64,000 nt of DNA from Rhyacichthys aspro (Eukaryota > Chordata > Actinopteri > Gobiiformes > Rhyacichthyidae): positions 7,929,441 through 7,993,440 of the forward strand of contig CM072156.1 of assembly GCA_036850595.1 (NCBI GenBank). Direction: 5' to 3'. Under the pieces are notes generated by a model. It was not told the DNA's origin and did no database searches. It worked only from the letters and a program-made list of their open reading frames with translations. Below, one piece after another: positions 11,801-26,535 of the stretch; the first letter of the stretch is position 1, and each line of letters starts with the position of its first letter. The translations under genes were made by a program, and so were the position numbers.

Positions 11801-14800
11801 TTAACTTGTTGACAGTAATAAGGTCACACAAATGCCTCCTCTTGTTTGATAAGTGACTAATTTAGCAGGAAGTTAGACAAAAATAAAAGATCAGTAGTGT
11901 TATCAGTGGTTATGTGTTAGCTGTAGAGAAAAAGGTAAAAAATCTCTTGTTTTGCCTTTACTAAAATCTTAATTCAGTAGCTCTGTGCACATCAGGTGTA
12001 ATTTAAAAAACACACAAACACAAGTGAAGCATGAAGGGAGTGCAGGCAGATTTCACTCTGTCAACAGACAGTCACATGTCATGCCCTCAGGTTGTCATGC
12101 CAGCCAATACAATGTCCCACACAACTCTACCATTTACAACAATACGAACGTGTGTCTTCTTTTATAACAGTTATCAGCAAAATAATGTTGTTGAAACTAT
12201 GAGGCGACAGGTCTAAAGCGATAATGTTTTAATATAATAAGATAGATAATTTGATTATTGCTGTGTTGAACTTTGTTGGTGTTCTGTTTGTGGTTTTCTG
12301 TCTGCACGGTCCAGTCTTTAATAGAGATTCAGTGTTTATCTCACAGCCCCACCTTGGCTTCAAGAAGACATTTTTCTGTGCGCTGTGCTTCATTAACCGT
12401 TGTCTGGGAGCTTGCAGTACATCTTCAAAAACCCCAATCAGTCAATTTATTTATATGAGTTACTTGCTTTGACAAGCTTAAGTAGTATATAATTTAGACT
12501 TTCACAGTAGTTTTCAAAATATTGTGTTGCATGCTTTATAAAATGATAACAGGACTTTATTTGTATTAAACTGTAAAAAAGTTGTATAAAACTAACTTCT
12601 CAGTAGTGTGTGCTCCTGTGAGGCTATTGAATGGTTCTGTGCATAATATGCATCATTATCTCTGGCCTCCAAAGACATCAGATCTGTATTGAAACTGTGC
12701 TGAGGAGACATAGGGCCAACACCTTGTTAAAGCACCTGTTGCTATACCCTCAGTCACTGTGTTTCTTTGTCTCCATGTAGTACATGCTGTACTGAAGAAA
12801 TCTTAAAAGGAAGTATTTGTTTCAACATTAAAACACTTCACTGTAGTATGACTTCAACACACCTCTGAGCAGGTCCCACACACATTGTTTGGAGAACCAT
12901 AATGTCATTTCTCATTTCTGCCTTTGACCCAACACTGGCTGTAAACCTGACTCTATCCATATGTGAAACGCCTGCCTATTTAACCAGAAGTACATGTCTG
13001 TTTTCTTTATGACTATGAGTAAAACATTAGCCTATAGCTGATAAGGACGGTCACAGGACAGACCTGAATCTCCACTCCTCTTTTTATGCTGAGTGGGCGT
13101 GTTGCTTGCTTCAATATTTGACATTTACATTACCGTGTGTTCACTGCTCTGGCCATCTGTGATTGTTAACTTGTAAAATAACACCTGATTATGTTAAATT
13201 ATTCATTCATGATGCATAAATAACTTTGGTATAAAGCAGGCAGCAGGTTGTGTAACAGTAACATGAGCTGGAGGAAAGATGGTTTGGTAAAGAAGTGGGA
13301 AGACAGGCACGACCTGAAATAAGCTGAACACACAGTGGACACACAAATATCATTGAGGTTATTTAGGATTAGCGGCTCATATGTTGTGAAATTGATGCAC
13401 ATTTTTCCTTTATTTATGAGTTAATTAAAAACTAAGAACTTAAATTTACTGTTGTCAATTATTATCTTTATTACTCCGCGAGCTTAGTATCAATATTGAC
13501 ATTGATGTTAACATTTTCTCACACGTGATGTTCATTAAGTGACATTTATGACATGTTCTGACTGAATCCTCTTCTCTGATTGGCTATCAGGTGTTCCCCA
13601 CCTAGTGACTCAATTTTCAATATTACACTGGCAAACTGTAACTATAGCAACTGTAAATAGCTCAGCAGTGATATATTTGTTTAATACTCCTGGCAAATGG
13701 CCATTGTGTAAGCATGATTAACCCTTGCAATTATGTAAACTGACTGTTGTTGGCTGCAGCATTTGAGGAAGATGAAACTCATCATAGGGCTGCTCGATTA
13801 TGAAAAATATCATAATCACAATTATTTTGGTCTATTAAAATCACAATTATTTTACACGATTACTCATTAACTTTGGAAATATTTTGGATTTATTGAACAA
13901 AACAGTGAATTCTCTTTAAAATAAATAATATATTTAAACATTTAAATAAATAGCTTAAAAAATAAACAGAAATAAATAATTGTTTTTTTCTCGATTACAT
14001 AGGTTTTGTGATTGTTGGGAGTGGAAATTGAAATTGAAAATTTGATTAATTGCACAGTTTTGGCTCATCATCAGTCATAGAAAAAAATTTATGGTGATCT
14101 GTTATGCAAATAATTATAATTATTTCAGGGAATTTTGCCTTTGATTACACTTGCTTTTCTTTCTGTAAACTGCTGGTATGAGCCTTGGACTCCACGTTAC
14201 TAAATGTGTATTTGTTTACCTCTATCAGCTCATTAATTTGCTACATTACTCCGTCACCATTAAAAAAAAAAATCCTCTACATACCAAGACTTTGAATGTC
14301 CTAAAATGGAGTTGTTTAAGTTTGAAGACAACACAATTTTATCTTGAGCAGACTCCACACAGACATTTTTCATTAGTGACTGAGACGAGACAGGTTTTTT
14401 AATTTATCTTTGGATTTACAGGTAGCTATATACATTTTAAACACATGCCTTTGAAATCACTGTCTCTTTTGTGCTTGGTTCTTATCAGTCGACTGTTGCT
14501 TGGCTCTCACTTCCTGTCTCGTCAGTGTGTCTTTAAATGCTGACAGTGCCACAGTATAGTTCTTATTGTCCAACTTTCACCGTGTTGTATGTTGTATGTG
14601 TGTGTCACATCAGCACTTCCACACTCAGGGCTGTAATGATATCAGTCAGTTTTAAGGAGAGGCAGCTCAGCAAAAACACATGATCTTTTATAAACATTGG
14701 AATAAGACTTTTTAGAGCAAAATAAAATCAAAGTACTTAAAATTAGCTGCTGTTTGTGCTGTATGTCCTGTTTGTTTTCAGCAGCTCATCTGTGTCAGTG

Positions 14801-17800
14801 CCAGCCTGTGTGCCTTTTGACACCCTGCCAGATGAAGTCTAAATACAGCCATTACTTCACAGCTTCACCATTCCTCCAGCCCAGTGTATTTTGTCTGCGC
14901 AGAGCTCCATTTTTAGAATTGGAAAACATAATCCATCCTGCGCAAAACAGGCCTTTGTTGAGAGTGAGTGTACACAAGCTGGGGCATTTTAATGGTCCGT
15001 GTTTTGCATGTGGTGGCAGTGGTCAGTGTCGCCGATGTGAGGGCGACCGGCTGTGTTTGTCTGTGGGAGGTATGCACGTGGCATTCCTTTCCCATACAGA
15101 CTCATTGCCAACCCCCTTCGTCCTTTTGTCAGGGATGTTTCATGTCAACAATCAGGCCCGCTGGCTGCTTGTTGACAGGAGAGCAGCAGGGCAGAGAAAC
15201 AAGCTGCAGGACAAGCCAGCCATCTGGGAATATCAGCATGTGTGTGTTTTGTCCGTTCTGAGAGTGTTCATTTTCATCTCACTAAAGAAAGGTTATCACA
15301 CTGACTGTAGGTGTGAAAACAACCTCCTGTGTGGAAAACTGAACCGTCAGCGGAGGCGTTTTATTCTTCCTTTTGCCATTAATGTTGCACTGTGTGTTCA
15401 GTTGAAGAAGCAGAAGCCACAGATGAGCAGAGTGTACCAGTTGTGACAAAGGTCAATGAGACTCTCTGTTCCTGTTTTTGGTATAAGCTTCTTCTCTGCA
15501 GGTTTTTGTCCCTGCACCAATTTTGCAATAATATGCCGTCACTATAGGGCCACATAGCCAAATTATATAAAAGAAGAATTTCTCATTGAAGTAATCTTGC
15601 ATGTCTAATGCTTGATTAAATATGCATTAATCATGCATTATTTTCACATCTGCACATGTATAGTTGACAGTTATGTAACAAACATCCATTCATCATAACT
15701 GAGGTAAACTAATCAATCACACAGCCATTTGTCACATTTTTAAAAATATGGGAGAAAAAAAGTGAGTTTTTAAACATGGCCCGCTAACACATTTAAATAC
15801 AACCCTGACAACCTTTCAGTAAACAGTACATTTGATAAGAGGTTTTATGAGCAAAAGTAGAAAACTGTTACATTCTGCAGTAGCTGGATTCTCGCGAGAT
15901 TTGTGAGTTCACAAACTCACGAAAACCCATGCGTTAGGTTTGATGTAGCAATCATTTTACTGTTGCTAACATAAACAGTGTGCTGCTGTTCTGATTGGGT
16001 GAACTGCGGGTACTTACAGTAAATCTAATCACCTCCAGGTATTCATTTAAAGTACTTGCACTTTGCAAACACTTTAAAAAATACAAAAAGCTAGTAAAAC
16101 TATAAAAGCTCTCCCAGACACAGACTATCTGACTTAGGTTTCATCAAGTACAGCTCCCAGTGGCTCCTTAAGGCAGGAGTATTTTACCAAAACCCAGCTG
16201 CTCACTTCAGATCTAACCTCACAGACATGACAGCTGTGTTCTTCTGCCCCAAGGTTTCATGCTTCTCTGATTTGGCAGCATATTTCGCCTGGCGCTTCCT
16301 CCTAAACTTCCATCTTGCCTCAAAATCAGGAGCTAGGGACACACAGGAGTGGGGTGACATTGTGTTATTGTATTTGTAGTGTCAGCTGTGGGGAGGTCAG
16401 ACACTGAAAGCATGAGGCAACTTGTACTTGGCTGCACTTAATCGCTGTGTGTGTGTACTTAGAAAGGAGTCAATAGACTTTTAAGTATCTCTTTGGTAAC
16501 AGGGTAAGTAGATCCCATGGGGTACAACTTCCTCTGAAATATTGACTCAGCTCGACGGGGGACGACTGCCTTTTCCATGACTTGATGTCTCTGTATCCGC
16601 TGCTACAGTGATTTGTATGTGAAACGACCAGCTAATGAATGTGCCTGTGTGGGCTATCATACTGTGGAACCCTGCTGACTAATATTCTCCATCAAATTAA
16701 ATCACGCTTTAATGAGTTCCTCAAAATGAATCCGCTTTCTCCCATTATGACATTATTACTCAAGATACAGTATTCTTGGAGGCACAGCGGAGGGCTAAGT
16801 CAAAGGGAATTAAGGCCTGATTAAGTGCAAAAGTTCAAGTAATGGACCAAAAGTAGTATATTGTTTTGATATATAGTACAGTTGTATTTCCAAATTCTCC
16901 CTGAAGGGCACTTTTCAGTATCCAGTATGTCATCCCCTGGCCTTGCTGTCCACTTTGTCTGAGCACGCTTGCAGACATCAAGGACGCACTAACAAAACCT
17001 TTTATAGCCTTTGGTGTTCTTTTAATTGCTGGTCATATGATATCTCTGTAAATCCCATTGATCCGCTGCTCTTATTTTGGAAACAAAGAGCCTCTCTATT
17101 GGTGAAGGGGTTTTATCATTCTGCGCCTGCATCGTCTTTCATCCTTGTTTGTAACGTGCTCGCTGGTTATTTGAGGTAAATGAAAGAGGCTGTGTAGTAC
17201 TACAGTTTCCTAATAGCCTACTCATTCTGTTTTCAGAATCTCTCAATTGTTTTCTTTCTTTTTGTGTTTTCTTTGCCAAGAGACTAGATCCATTGAGCAG
17301 TATGTAAGTTGTGTGGAGTATTTATTTTGTCTGGACAGATGGTGTTACATTATCCATCAGGGCATCAACCCATAAAAGTTTACTGAGTGCACTCTGGCAG
17401 TGTCATTAATAATTCAGAGCACCGCTAAGGCCAAGTCTCCCCGACTCCCTGCAGCCGTTCAGGCGTCCATCTGCTTTGTAAAGGTTGTCATGAATGTGAA
17501 GAGTGTGCTGAGGCGGGTGTGTTTTTTGTGTTCTTCAGTTTCAAAGTGGCTAAAGTCCAGACCCAGCCCTAACTGTAACAAGTCTGAGGAGTACACATCA
17601 ACAGTCTATTTGTGGTGCAAGGAAGGAGTGGGCACTGTGCACATGGGGTAGTGTCTGGACTGGGTCGTTAGCTGACAGATAAGAAAACTGGTGTCTATAT
17701 TCAACCTCATGAACTCGTTTTTGTGATGATCCAAGCAACTACTGTATGAATCTAGCATCAGACTGTGGGTCTATTTATATTGTTTAATGGTTTGAGTAAA

Positions 17801-20800
17801 AGTGTATTGCTTGTTTTTTCAGAAGACCTTAGATAACATTGGTTGCTCCTTATTTACTAAATGTATTACTGCTTAATCTACATTGTTTTAAATTGTTTTG
17901 TAAGATCTGCAGCATAACCTCTTTAATCATTGTCCTTTAACATTATTATGTCAGAACAAAGACTTAATATAACTTTGGAGCTTTTGACTGCATCATAGAG
18001 AGTAGAAATATTGCCTTTTCTATTGTCTCTTTGTTTAAAAACATGAGGCATATTTTGACCATAGTAATTAATAATTTCTAAATTTACAGACCATAAAATC
18101 TATGGCTCTCAACATGCAATGAAGGTGAAAAAATAATCCAATGCCAAATAATATACAAAGACGGAGACTGTGTTACAGGAGTCAGATGCACAAACAACAC
18201 ACATTTAGTGGAATAAACAAACGGATGAATTTCAACAATGCAGCACATTAACCACACAAGTAGTATACATGTTTTGTAGTACTTCATTTGGTTCCTTTAT
18301 TTTGTAAGCATGTTTGAGACAACTTAAGACTGTTCCTGTTCATTTAATTAATTAATATATTATGGGTAGTATACTATATTAATTAATTAAATTAACCATT
18401 AATGAACCAATCATTGTTTTTGTCTCACAGGAAAATCCCACCTGGCCATTGTACAGAAAGTCAACAATGAAGGGGAGGGAGACCCTTTCTATGAAGTTTT
18501 GGGTTTGGTGACCCTTGAAGATGTTATCGAGGAGATCATCAAATCAGAGATCCTTGATGAATCAGACATGTACAGTAAGTGACCTGTATCACACATTCAT
18601 ATTGACTATAGATAGCATTTTTATGCCTTTGCCCTAAATGCCCCTGCTTTATTATTATATCACATCTAAATGACCATGGGTTACGTATAAAGATATGTGT
18701 ACAGCCTTTTGGAATGTTGTTGTTTTTGTTTATCTTTCATAACTGCTGTATGTGTGTGTTTCCTCAGCTGATAACCGCACCAGGAAAAAGGTGGCTCCAA
18801 ATAAAAACAAGAGAGACTTCTCTGCTTTTAAACACGACAGCGAATCAAAAGTTAAGATCTCTTCTCATCTGCTGCTGGCCGCTCATCGTTTTCTGGCAAC
18901 AGGTGAGGATACTACCCACATTTATTTATGATATTAGAGAAGTAAACATCAAAGAAAACCGTCAGTAAATCATTTACTACAACTCTATAACCTTTTATGT
19001 GTCCACAACATGATGATCCTGGGTGTGATGGCTGCCTGTATCATCTGATACCACACACAGGTCCATACACGCATGACTAGACGTGTTGATATCCACTTGT
19101 GTAACTCCTTTTTAAAAACTCGCAGCATATGTGTCTGTGGCTACCACCCAGGAACACCCAGGATCTCAGCCAGCTGGATGAGGTGCCACCACACTGCTGC
19201 AACTGAGAGTGTGTCGCAATCTGCCCAGTTAGCACATTCATACGCTCTGCCACGTAGCATTAGCCGCTAGTTAGCATGACATAGCTTTCCTCACAGAGCT
19301 ACACACAGAGGAAGAACTACACACTAATAAACACATTTGTAATTAACAGTGTGCAATTTATAGATGCTGAAATACGCTTTGTATCTATCATTTTCTTGTG
19401 CGTATTGTTCAACACTAAAACAATAATAACAATGTTTACAACTTAATGGTGAAAATAAAGGCTATCAAAAAAGAGTCTCTGCTCTTAATTAAGTGAACCT
19501 GATGAACTCGTCAGCGTAATAAGTAACCCACACTGAAACCCATTTGTTTGACTTGTGCAGTATACATGTTAACCTTTGGTGAGCAATTCATAGGGGTTTG
19601 TTTGCAGTGTAGACTATTGCTTTGTTCTCATTATGGGTGGGGAGCAAGACACTTATATGGCTGAGCCCATTGCAGCAACCTATCCCACAACAGTTGAGAA
19701 ATGGATGTAAACTAAAGGCGTTTCAGAAATGGAATTAATGAGTGTCTAATCATTTTTGCTATCACTTTTGAGCACTATTGCAGAAAGCTGTAAATTATTA
19801 AACCAACCATGTTAATAAAGAATTAACACAGAATACTAAAGCACAGTTTGTAGTTAGGATTCATAACCCCACACAAATTTAGATGCTCTATTCTGGAAAC
19901 ACTTCACAATTTTGTGATAATCTCATGTCTCATTTTCTGCCCAGAGATAAGTCCAGAAACACATAAATATTTGCTTATCAATATTTACACCAAAAATAGG
20001 CAATATTTAGACAAAAAAAGGTTTCAGCTGTTTACATTGGAGAACAACATGTCTTTTGTGCCATATTTGATGTCCCCTTCGAGTTATTCTTCAGACTTTT
20101 CTGTTTCTCTTCCAAAAAACTGACAAGAGATCTACCCTTGTACTGTGTTGTACCATCTTGACTGTATCATGTAGAGGTGACTATCGAACTTCAACTTTAA
20201 TGCTGTCTCCTGTCTTTGTTCCTGCAGAGGTCAGTTTGTTCAGTCCATCTCAGATCTCAGAGAAGGTGCTGCTGAGGATCCTGCGCCATCACGATGTGAT
20301 CCAGGAGATCAAGTTCAATGAGAGCGACAAGCGCTCGCCTCATCACTACATCTACCAGAGGGCCAAGCCGGTTGACTACTTCGTTCTCATTCTGCAGGTA
20401 TGTTCTTACATGTGAGATGGCAGTTTGGTTCAGTTTATGGTTCATTATAAAGTCAAATGCGTTTCTAAGCTTTATGTTGAGAAGTGGGCTGGAAACAAAC
20501 AACAATGCAAATAATCTACGCTGCCTGACCAAAAAAAACCTCACCACCTAGATTTAACTGAGCAAATAGGCAAGAGCCTTCCATTGAATAATTGCTGCAT
20601 AGATGAACATGACAGGAATAACATTGCATGTCACAACATTTGTTCTTGTCCAGAGTTGCATGAATTTTTCGCCAAGATCTTGTATTGATGATGGGAGAGT
20701 CTGCTGCTGCGCAAAGTCTTTTCAAGCACATCCCAAAGATTCTCTGGACTTTGTTGTGGCCAATCCATGTGTAAAAATGATGTGTCATGCTCTTTAACCA

Positions 20801-23800
20801 CTCTTTCACAATTTGAGCCCAATGAGACAGATTAGCATCTTTTCAACAACCACAGGTTGAGTCTTGGTTGTAAAAGAAATGAGAAACTACTCTCTGCATC
20901 AACTGGCTTCAGCTGAAGCATGGTCATCCACACAGTAATTATTTAATGTTTTTTTTTTAACTAATGCATCTGAACATACTTGCATCATGGTATAAAATAT
21001 ATAAAAGCTGTGAATATATTAATGCCTCTTGATTGTTAAAGTTGGTATATTAATAAAATGGCCCCCTGCAACATTTTAATGAACACCCTAGAGTCTCTCA
21101 AAATGTCAGTTTCATGCTGGTTCAGCCGGCAGAAAAGCTGTGCTGCTCGGATTAGAAACCTGACCTTCTACACACTTTTCCTCTTTACCTTCATCTCTTC
21201 CTGCTCCTTGTGTCTCTCCTGCTGCCGAGTAGTTTCACTGCATCTAAATGTCCTCACTTACTTTCCTGTTGCGTTTCACACGACCTCACAACATCTCTCA
21301 ATTTATACATAACCATGTGACATGTCATTGTATTTATTTAACTCTGGAGATATGCCAATGAGTTTGAGGATTTAAAAAGACAGATTTCGATCAATACTTT
21401 TTTGGAGAAATTTAATAAAGTATGCAATGATTACCTGGACAGGGCACATGTCGCTTTTGGTCCTTTGTTGTACCTTGTTGAGCATAAGAGACACCTATTG
21501 GTGAAAACTTCACTTCCTGGAAACTACTGTGAGCTGTGGTTAAAAGCTTACTGTTTATTTACTGCAACTAAGTTTGTCTGTGCTACTGAGCAGGTACAGT
21601 ATGGGAAATAAAATAACAACTGCAACACAGCCACACACTCAGGGAGATCTGACCCACTTCCCGTTGCATCATGACAGATTTACTTCTTCTTGTAGTGGTG
21701 AAAAAATGGCTTCCAACTCATGGTTGTATAACAGAAGTGAACTATAGGATAATGTGGGCCTGCTGCCTCTTTAAATTGTGATGTGGATACATTTAAATGA
21801 CAGCTCCTTTAGGACACAGTGCTCATGTATTGATCTTTATAATATAAAACAGTGAGCGCCAGTTCAATAGTCAACAGACTCATGAGCATAGGATCAACTT
21901 CACTCACTCATCATCACCACTGTGTGTGTACATGTACATATACCAGTACACTCATATCCAGAGGAAATTATGCTTTTTTATGTGCACACATTAGTTTCCC
22001 AGACGTTAGTTAGTGTTCCTGTTGTCTTTAAACAGTCATTATCCTGTTTTTGTAAACCAGGGATCACTTTGACTTTCTCTTTTCTGGGTGTAGGGGTGAG
22101 CTCTACTCGTGGGAGGCCTGGTATCAAGGATGTTTCTGAGACCCCACACTAGGAATAATCCACAGAGAGTTTTTTGCGGAGGGGTGGCATTCAATGTCAT
22201 CACACCAGGATGGGAACTTTCCAGAGTGGCTTTATGTAAAGCCTCTTACTGCTGCTGATCTTTTAGTTGTGAATATTTCTGAGTTATGACTCAGTTGGAA
22301 GTCTGGGAATTTTAAAAATAGTAGATGTAGTCATATACATTGCATTAGAATGATGTATTGATGTTATTTCTCTAAACAATTTCAGACAATTCTCTACAGA
22401 AATTCATCCAATCCACATCCTAATTTATGATTTAATTATAACAGTTTGTCATTTATTGATGCCTGGGAACATGGTCACATGACCAACAACATTGCTGATG
22501 ATTAATTGTTTGTAATTATCAAATGTAAGCAATAAAAACACAGTAATGTAGTTAGATTCCTGGGTAATTACATCAGGACATTTATGAGTAACTCTTCCTT
22601 TTGTGGGCTGGAAACATGGAGCCCTCAGAGAATAAAAGATATGGCTTTTATAATGCGCTGTGGACCTTTATTATACATTTGTAACGGCCAGCTTCACTAA
22701 CTGCATTTTCTATCCTGTAATAGTTTAACATTAAAAATGCTCCTCACAGTAAAGAATGCTGTAGCAGTCAGCCTGTATCAAATCATGTTCCCCGTGTTCC
22801 TTCATGGGACTTTCAAAAGTCTCTCTTTGAAGGTGTCAGGCAGAATCTGAATTGTCCTTAAGTTTGAGTATAAATGGTTGTCTCAGTGGTCAGCTCTCAT
22901 TTGACTGACTCTGAACATGGTGAGCAGTACGCAATGAATTAATATAAGAAAGGTGTGTCCTGTTTTTGTAAAATGGAACTTGCTTATGATCACGATCCTT
23001 GATTCAGGATTGGAAAACAAAGGTTGGTAGGAAAACATGTCACATATTTTTGGGTTCACATGGACTGTTTTTAGCCCCTGAATGATGTCACATCATAAAG
23101 TCGCAGTGGAAAGACTATGCAATCACTTGTAACAAGTGTGTATTGTACTCAGTCTGAGTCCTCACAAAGATAGAAATAGCTTGTTGCATGTTCACTCTGG
23201 CTCTTATTCATCGGAAGACTCTTGTGTGTGTCATTGTGACTCAGTGACTCTGCACATTCTTTCAGAGCAAAAGGAGCACTGTGCCATCATCCATTAACTG
23301 AAGTCAGCTACTCATTTTACAACAAACATGGTCACAAACCATTAAACACTGAGGCCAGTACACAGTCATGATCTGTGTGTGTGTGTGTGGTATTTAACCT
23401 CTTTTATTGTGTATTAACAAACCTCAGACCACAGCAGAGGCATTACAACACATCTTACAGTTCATATTTGAAATAGGTAATATCTGTAGTACTCTAAAAT
23501 GTTATTTAAAATGAATCTGTAAATGGAACTTAAATTAAAACCCCTCTATGTTTTATATTATCTTGGCTTTCTGCTTTTACATATTTACATTGTTCATGAT
23601 TATACAGGCACTGCATTTGACTAAACCAGAAAGTCCCTCACATGGTTTAACATTGTTACACTGAGTACAAATGGGAGCAATGTCCATCAGCGCCTCACTC
23701 TGTCACTTTGATTGAAAGAGACTTCAGCAGGGACACTGAGTTCTTACTCATGTTTTAATGAGTCATATAACCATTTGAACTTTGTCCAGGTCCCACCTAT

Positions 23801-26472
23801 GAGTACAGGTTTAGCACATGTCTTGACAGAAAGCACATGAGTAGAGACACACAACAGTATGAATACAGAAAAATGATGAAGTATGTGGCGGTTAATATAA
23901 CAATAGTCAAACACAGGGCCACGGCTAATGACTCTGATAATGACTCGGCTGATTACATGGCAACAGTGGACAATATTCATCATGTGCAGGAGTTTTATGT
24001 AACACTGTTGATACATAATTACAGTTAATGAACATATGACTGCGTGAACAGTTTGCAGACAATGCTGTGGGTGCACATGTTGGGAAACAGGTCCGACCAG
24101 GGCATCAGCAAGTGTTCCACCTTTCACCCTACCCTTTGACACCCTTTTTTTTTATATTGTCTCAGTCCTCCCCCATGCATTACATGAAATCAATCATCTA
24201 CACTCCTGTACATTCGCTGCCTTGTGTGAAGAGTATATGACCCCAGAGGCATTATAGAAACCGATGCATTCAGTTGGTAATATGTTGAAAGGTGATTATG
24301 ACCTTCTCAAATCGGCAAAGAGGCCAATGAGGTTTAACCTTTTGCAATGAGGGTCAAAAGAAGACGTCAGACAGTGGTATCTCTGGGGTGAATTTGTAGT
24401 GAAAGAAATGCTAGAAAGAAACTGGTGGGGCAGGTTATCTTCTTTAAGGTTTATGGGAAAGGTTTGCAGGCAACATGTGTCTCATTTAGCAGTGCAGTGT
24501 CCTTGAGGGAAGTATGTGACCTCTGATTAGCCAACAGCCATAGGTAGCCGCCGCAGGTTGGATTGAGCAGGTGTGAATGTGTGGAGCTGTCTGAGTTTAG
24601 ACTAGGGCTAAAGCAAAGTCATGCACATCCAGTCACTTCAGCCTTTATTGTATTTCTACACTGTCTTTGTTCATACTATAGGCATACCTCAAACATGATA
24701 AAAGATACAACGGCCTCCTGGAATTTAAAAGTGACACTTCATCATGACACAGCTACAATTCCCTTATTAAATGTAAAGCTATATTTCCCATACAATCTTA
24801 CTCATTATTGCACTCGTTTACCCTCTATCTTGTTGTATCTCGGAGGCACCTGTTGTGATGGGGCTGCTCTGTGAGGGTGAGGCGCAGAGGATGTGGATTA
24901 ACTGTGCCGGGTTGTTGCTGGAGTTCACACATTCCTGCGTGCCGTTTCAGGACAACCCTCTGAACCATCACCGAGGCCTCCTCAACCCTACTCTGTCCCA
25001 TCATCATCCTCCTCATCATCACTGGAAGTGTGTTTGGTCTCAAAATGCTCTCTGTATCATTCGGGTGTTGTCAGATAGCGCCATCATTAGTCAGATTTCA
25101 GGACACTCTTTGTTTTAACCTGTGAATGTGCTGCCCCCCTGAGGCCAGATATAGAAATACACTACATCTTAACCTGACTTTACAATATTCATATGTAAAA
25201 AAATTATGTACATTACTGTTGCATGTTAGGATCTCTAAAGATTTCCGGTTCAGAGCTTGTTTTTATGGTTTGTCTCCCCCGGCCTCAAAGAAGCTTAAAA
25301 ATGTTGGTCACATGCCTTAAAGTCAAACATTTTCAAGTCACATGTTTCAGTGGTTTTTCCTTTATCTTTGGTGGAAGTCTACTCTTTGTAAATCCCAGCT
25401 GTTTCTTTTGTAAAGCTGAACTTAACACAATAAACCACACTGGGTGTTTTGCTTTCATTCAGGACTTACGTTGACATGTACTCCAGCACAAACCCCTGCA
25501 GTGCTGCTATGTGTCATGACGGTTTCTTTGTGTGTGTTTGTTTCAGGGCCGTGTTGAGGTGGAGGCGGGGAACGAGAACATGAAGTTTGAGACGGGGCCT
25601 TTCTCTTACTATGGCGTAATGGCCCTCAATGCCCCCACTCTGGGTAAGTCCTCTCCTCACATCTCTGTCCCAATTATAGCTCAGGCTGCAAGGACTACTG
25701 TTTTACATTTGTGTAGTTATTATTAGAATATTGTTTTGCTTTAGTTATGGACATTATGTATGTAATGTCTGCTTTAAAGATTATCAGAGTTATAATTATT
25801 AGAATATAATAAGACTGAATAATCTATAGTGAAATTAATCTAGTTGTTGATCAGTTTATGGATAGGATTTGAATTGATTCTCATTCAAAACATCAGTGAA
25901 CTTTGCGTCTTCTTTTTCTAATCAATTGTAATAATTACTGTAGGGCTAAATAATAAATAAAATCCGAGGCATACTGGTTGCTTTGAAAGATAAAAGTCCT
26001 TTATTAAACAAGCCCCACAGTCTGCAATTGTTTTGGAAAAAAGAGGCTAATTTAATTGAAATTAAGCTCACTGTCAAGATTTTATGCATTTTACATATTT
26101 CGTTGTTATCCTGTCTTTTCTTAATGTTATACCTTCTCATTGTGTTTCCTATATAAAACATCTTTAAATATATGATAAACTTTATTAGGAAAGAGGAAAA
26201 TTACTTAAATGGCTAAATTACCTATTAAAATTACATAGCATATATCTTTGTGGATAAATATTACATCTTCAGTGTTTCCCACAGGAAAATTGCCATTGAA
26301 GGTGGTAGACAATTTATTGGACCAATGTCATTAATGCAATCCACTTATAATCACTAAATGCCTTAATAACTAAACCCACATCACCTTTAGAAGACAAAAG
26401 TACACACCACAATAAGGTTAATTGTTTTTTGTATGACATATACTATATTACTTATAAATATATAAATATAAA

Positions 26473-26535
<63 letters not shown>

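Larger units (their letters stand above)
10261..18430 (+). other. cnnm4: cnnm4 intron 1 (8.2 kb)
   Basis: The donor gtgggt follows exon 1, and the acceptor ctcacag precedes exon 2. It contains one hAT-like element (13786-14063) and a TCTCGCGAGA palindrome with an adjacent hairpin (15890-15930). One 230-codon open frame (14754-15446) looks like chance, because its Cys-rich, low-complexity translation has no recognisable domain. Otherwise I see unique AT-rich DNA that could hold enhancers. Confidence 0.75.

Noticed and set aside
14754..15446. 230-codon open frame inside cnnm4 intron 1
   Set aside because: The translation is Cys-rich, irregular and has no domain or splice context; it overlaps open frames in two other frames in a locally GC-richer patch. 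Most likely chance.
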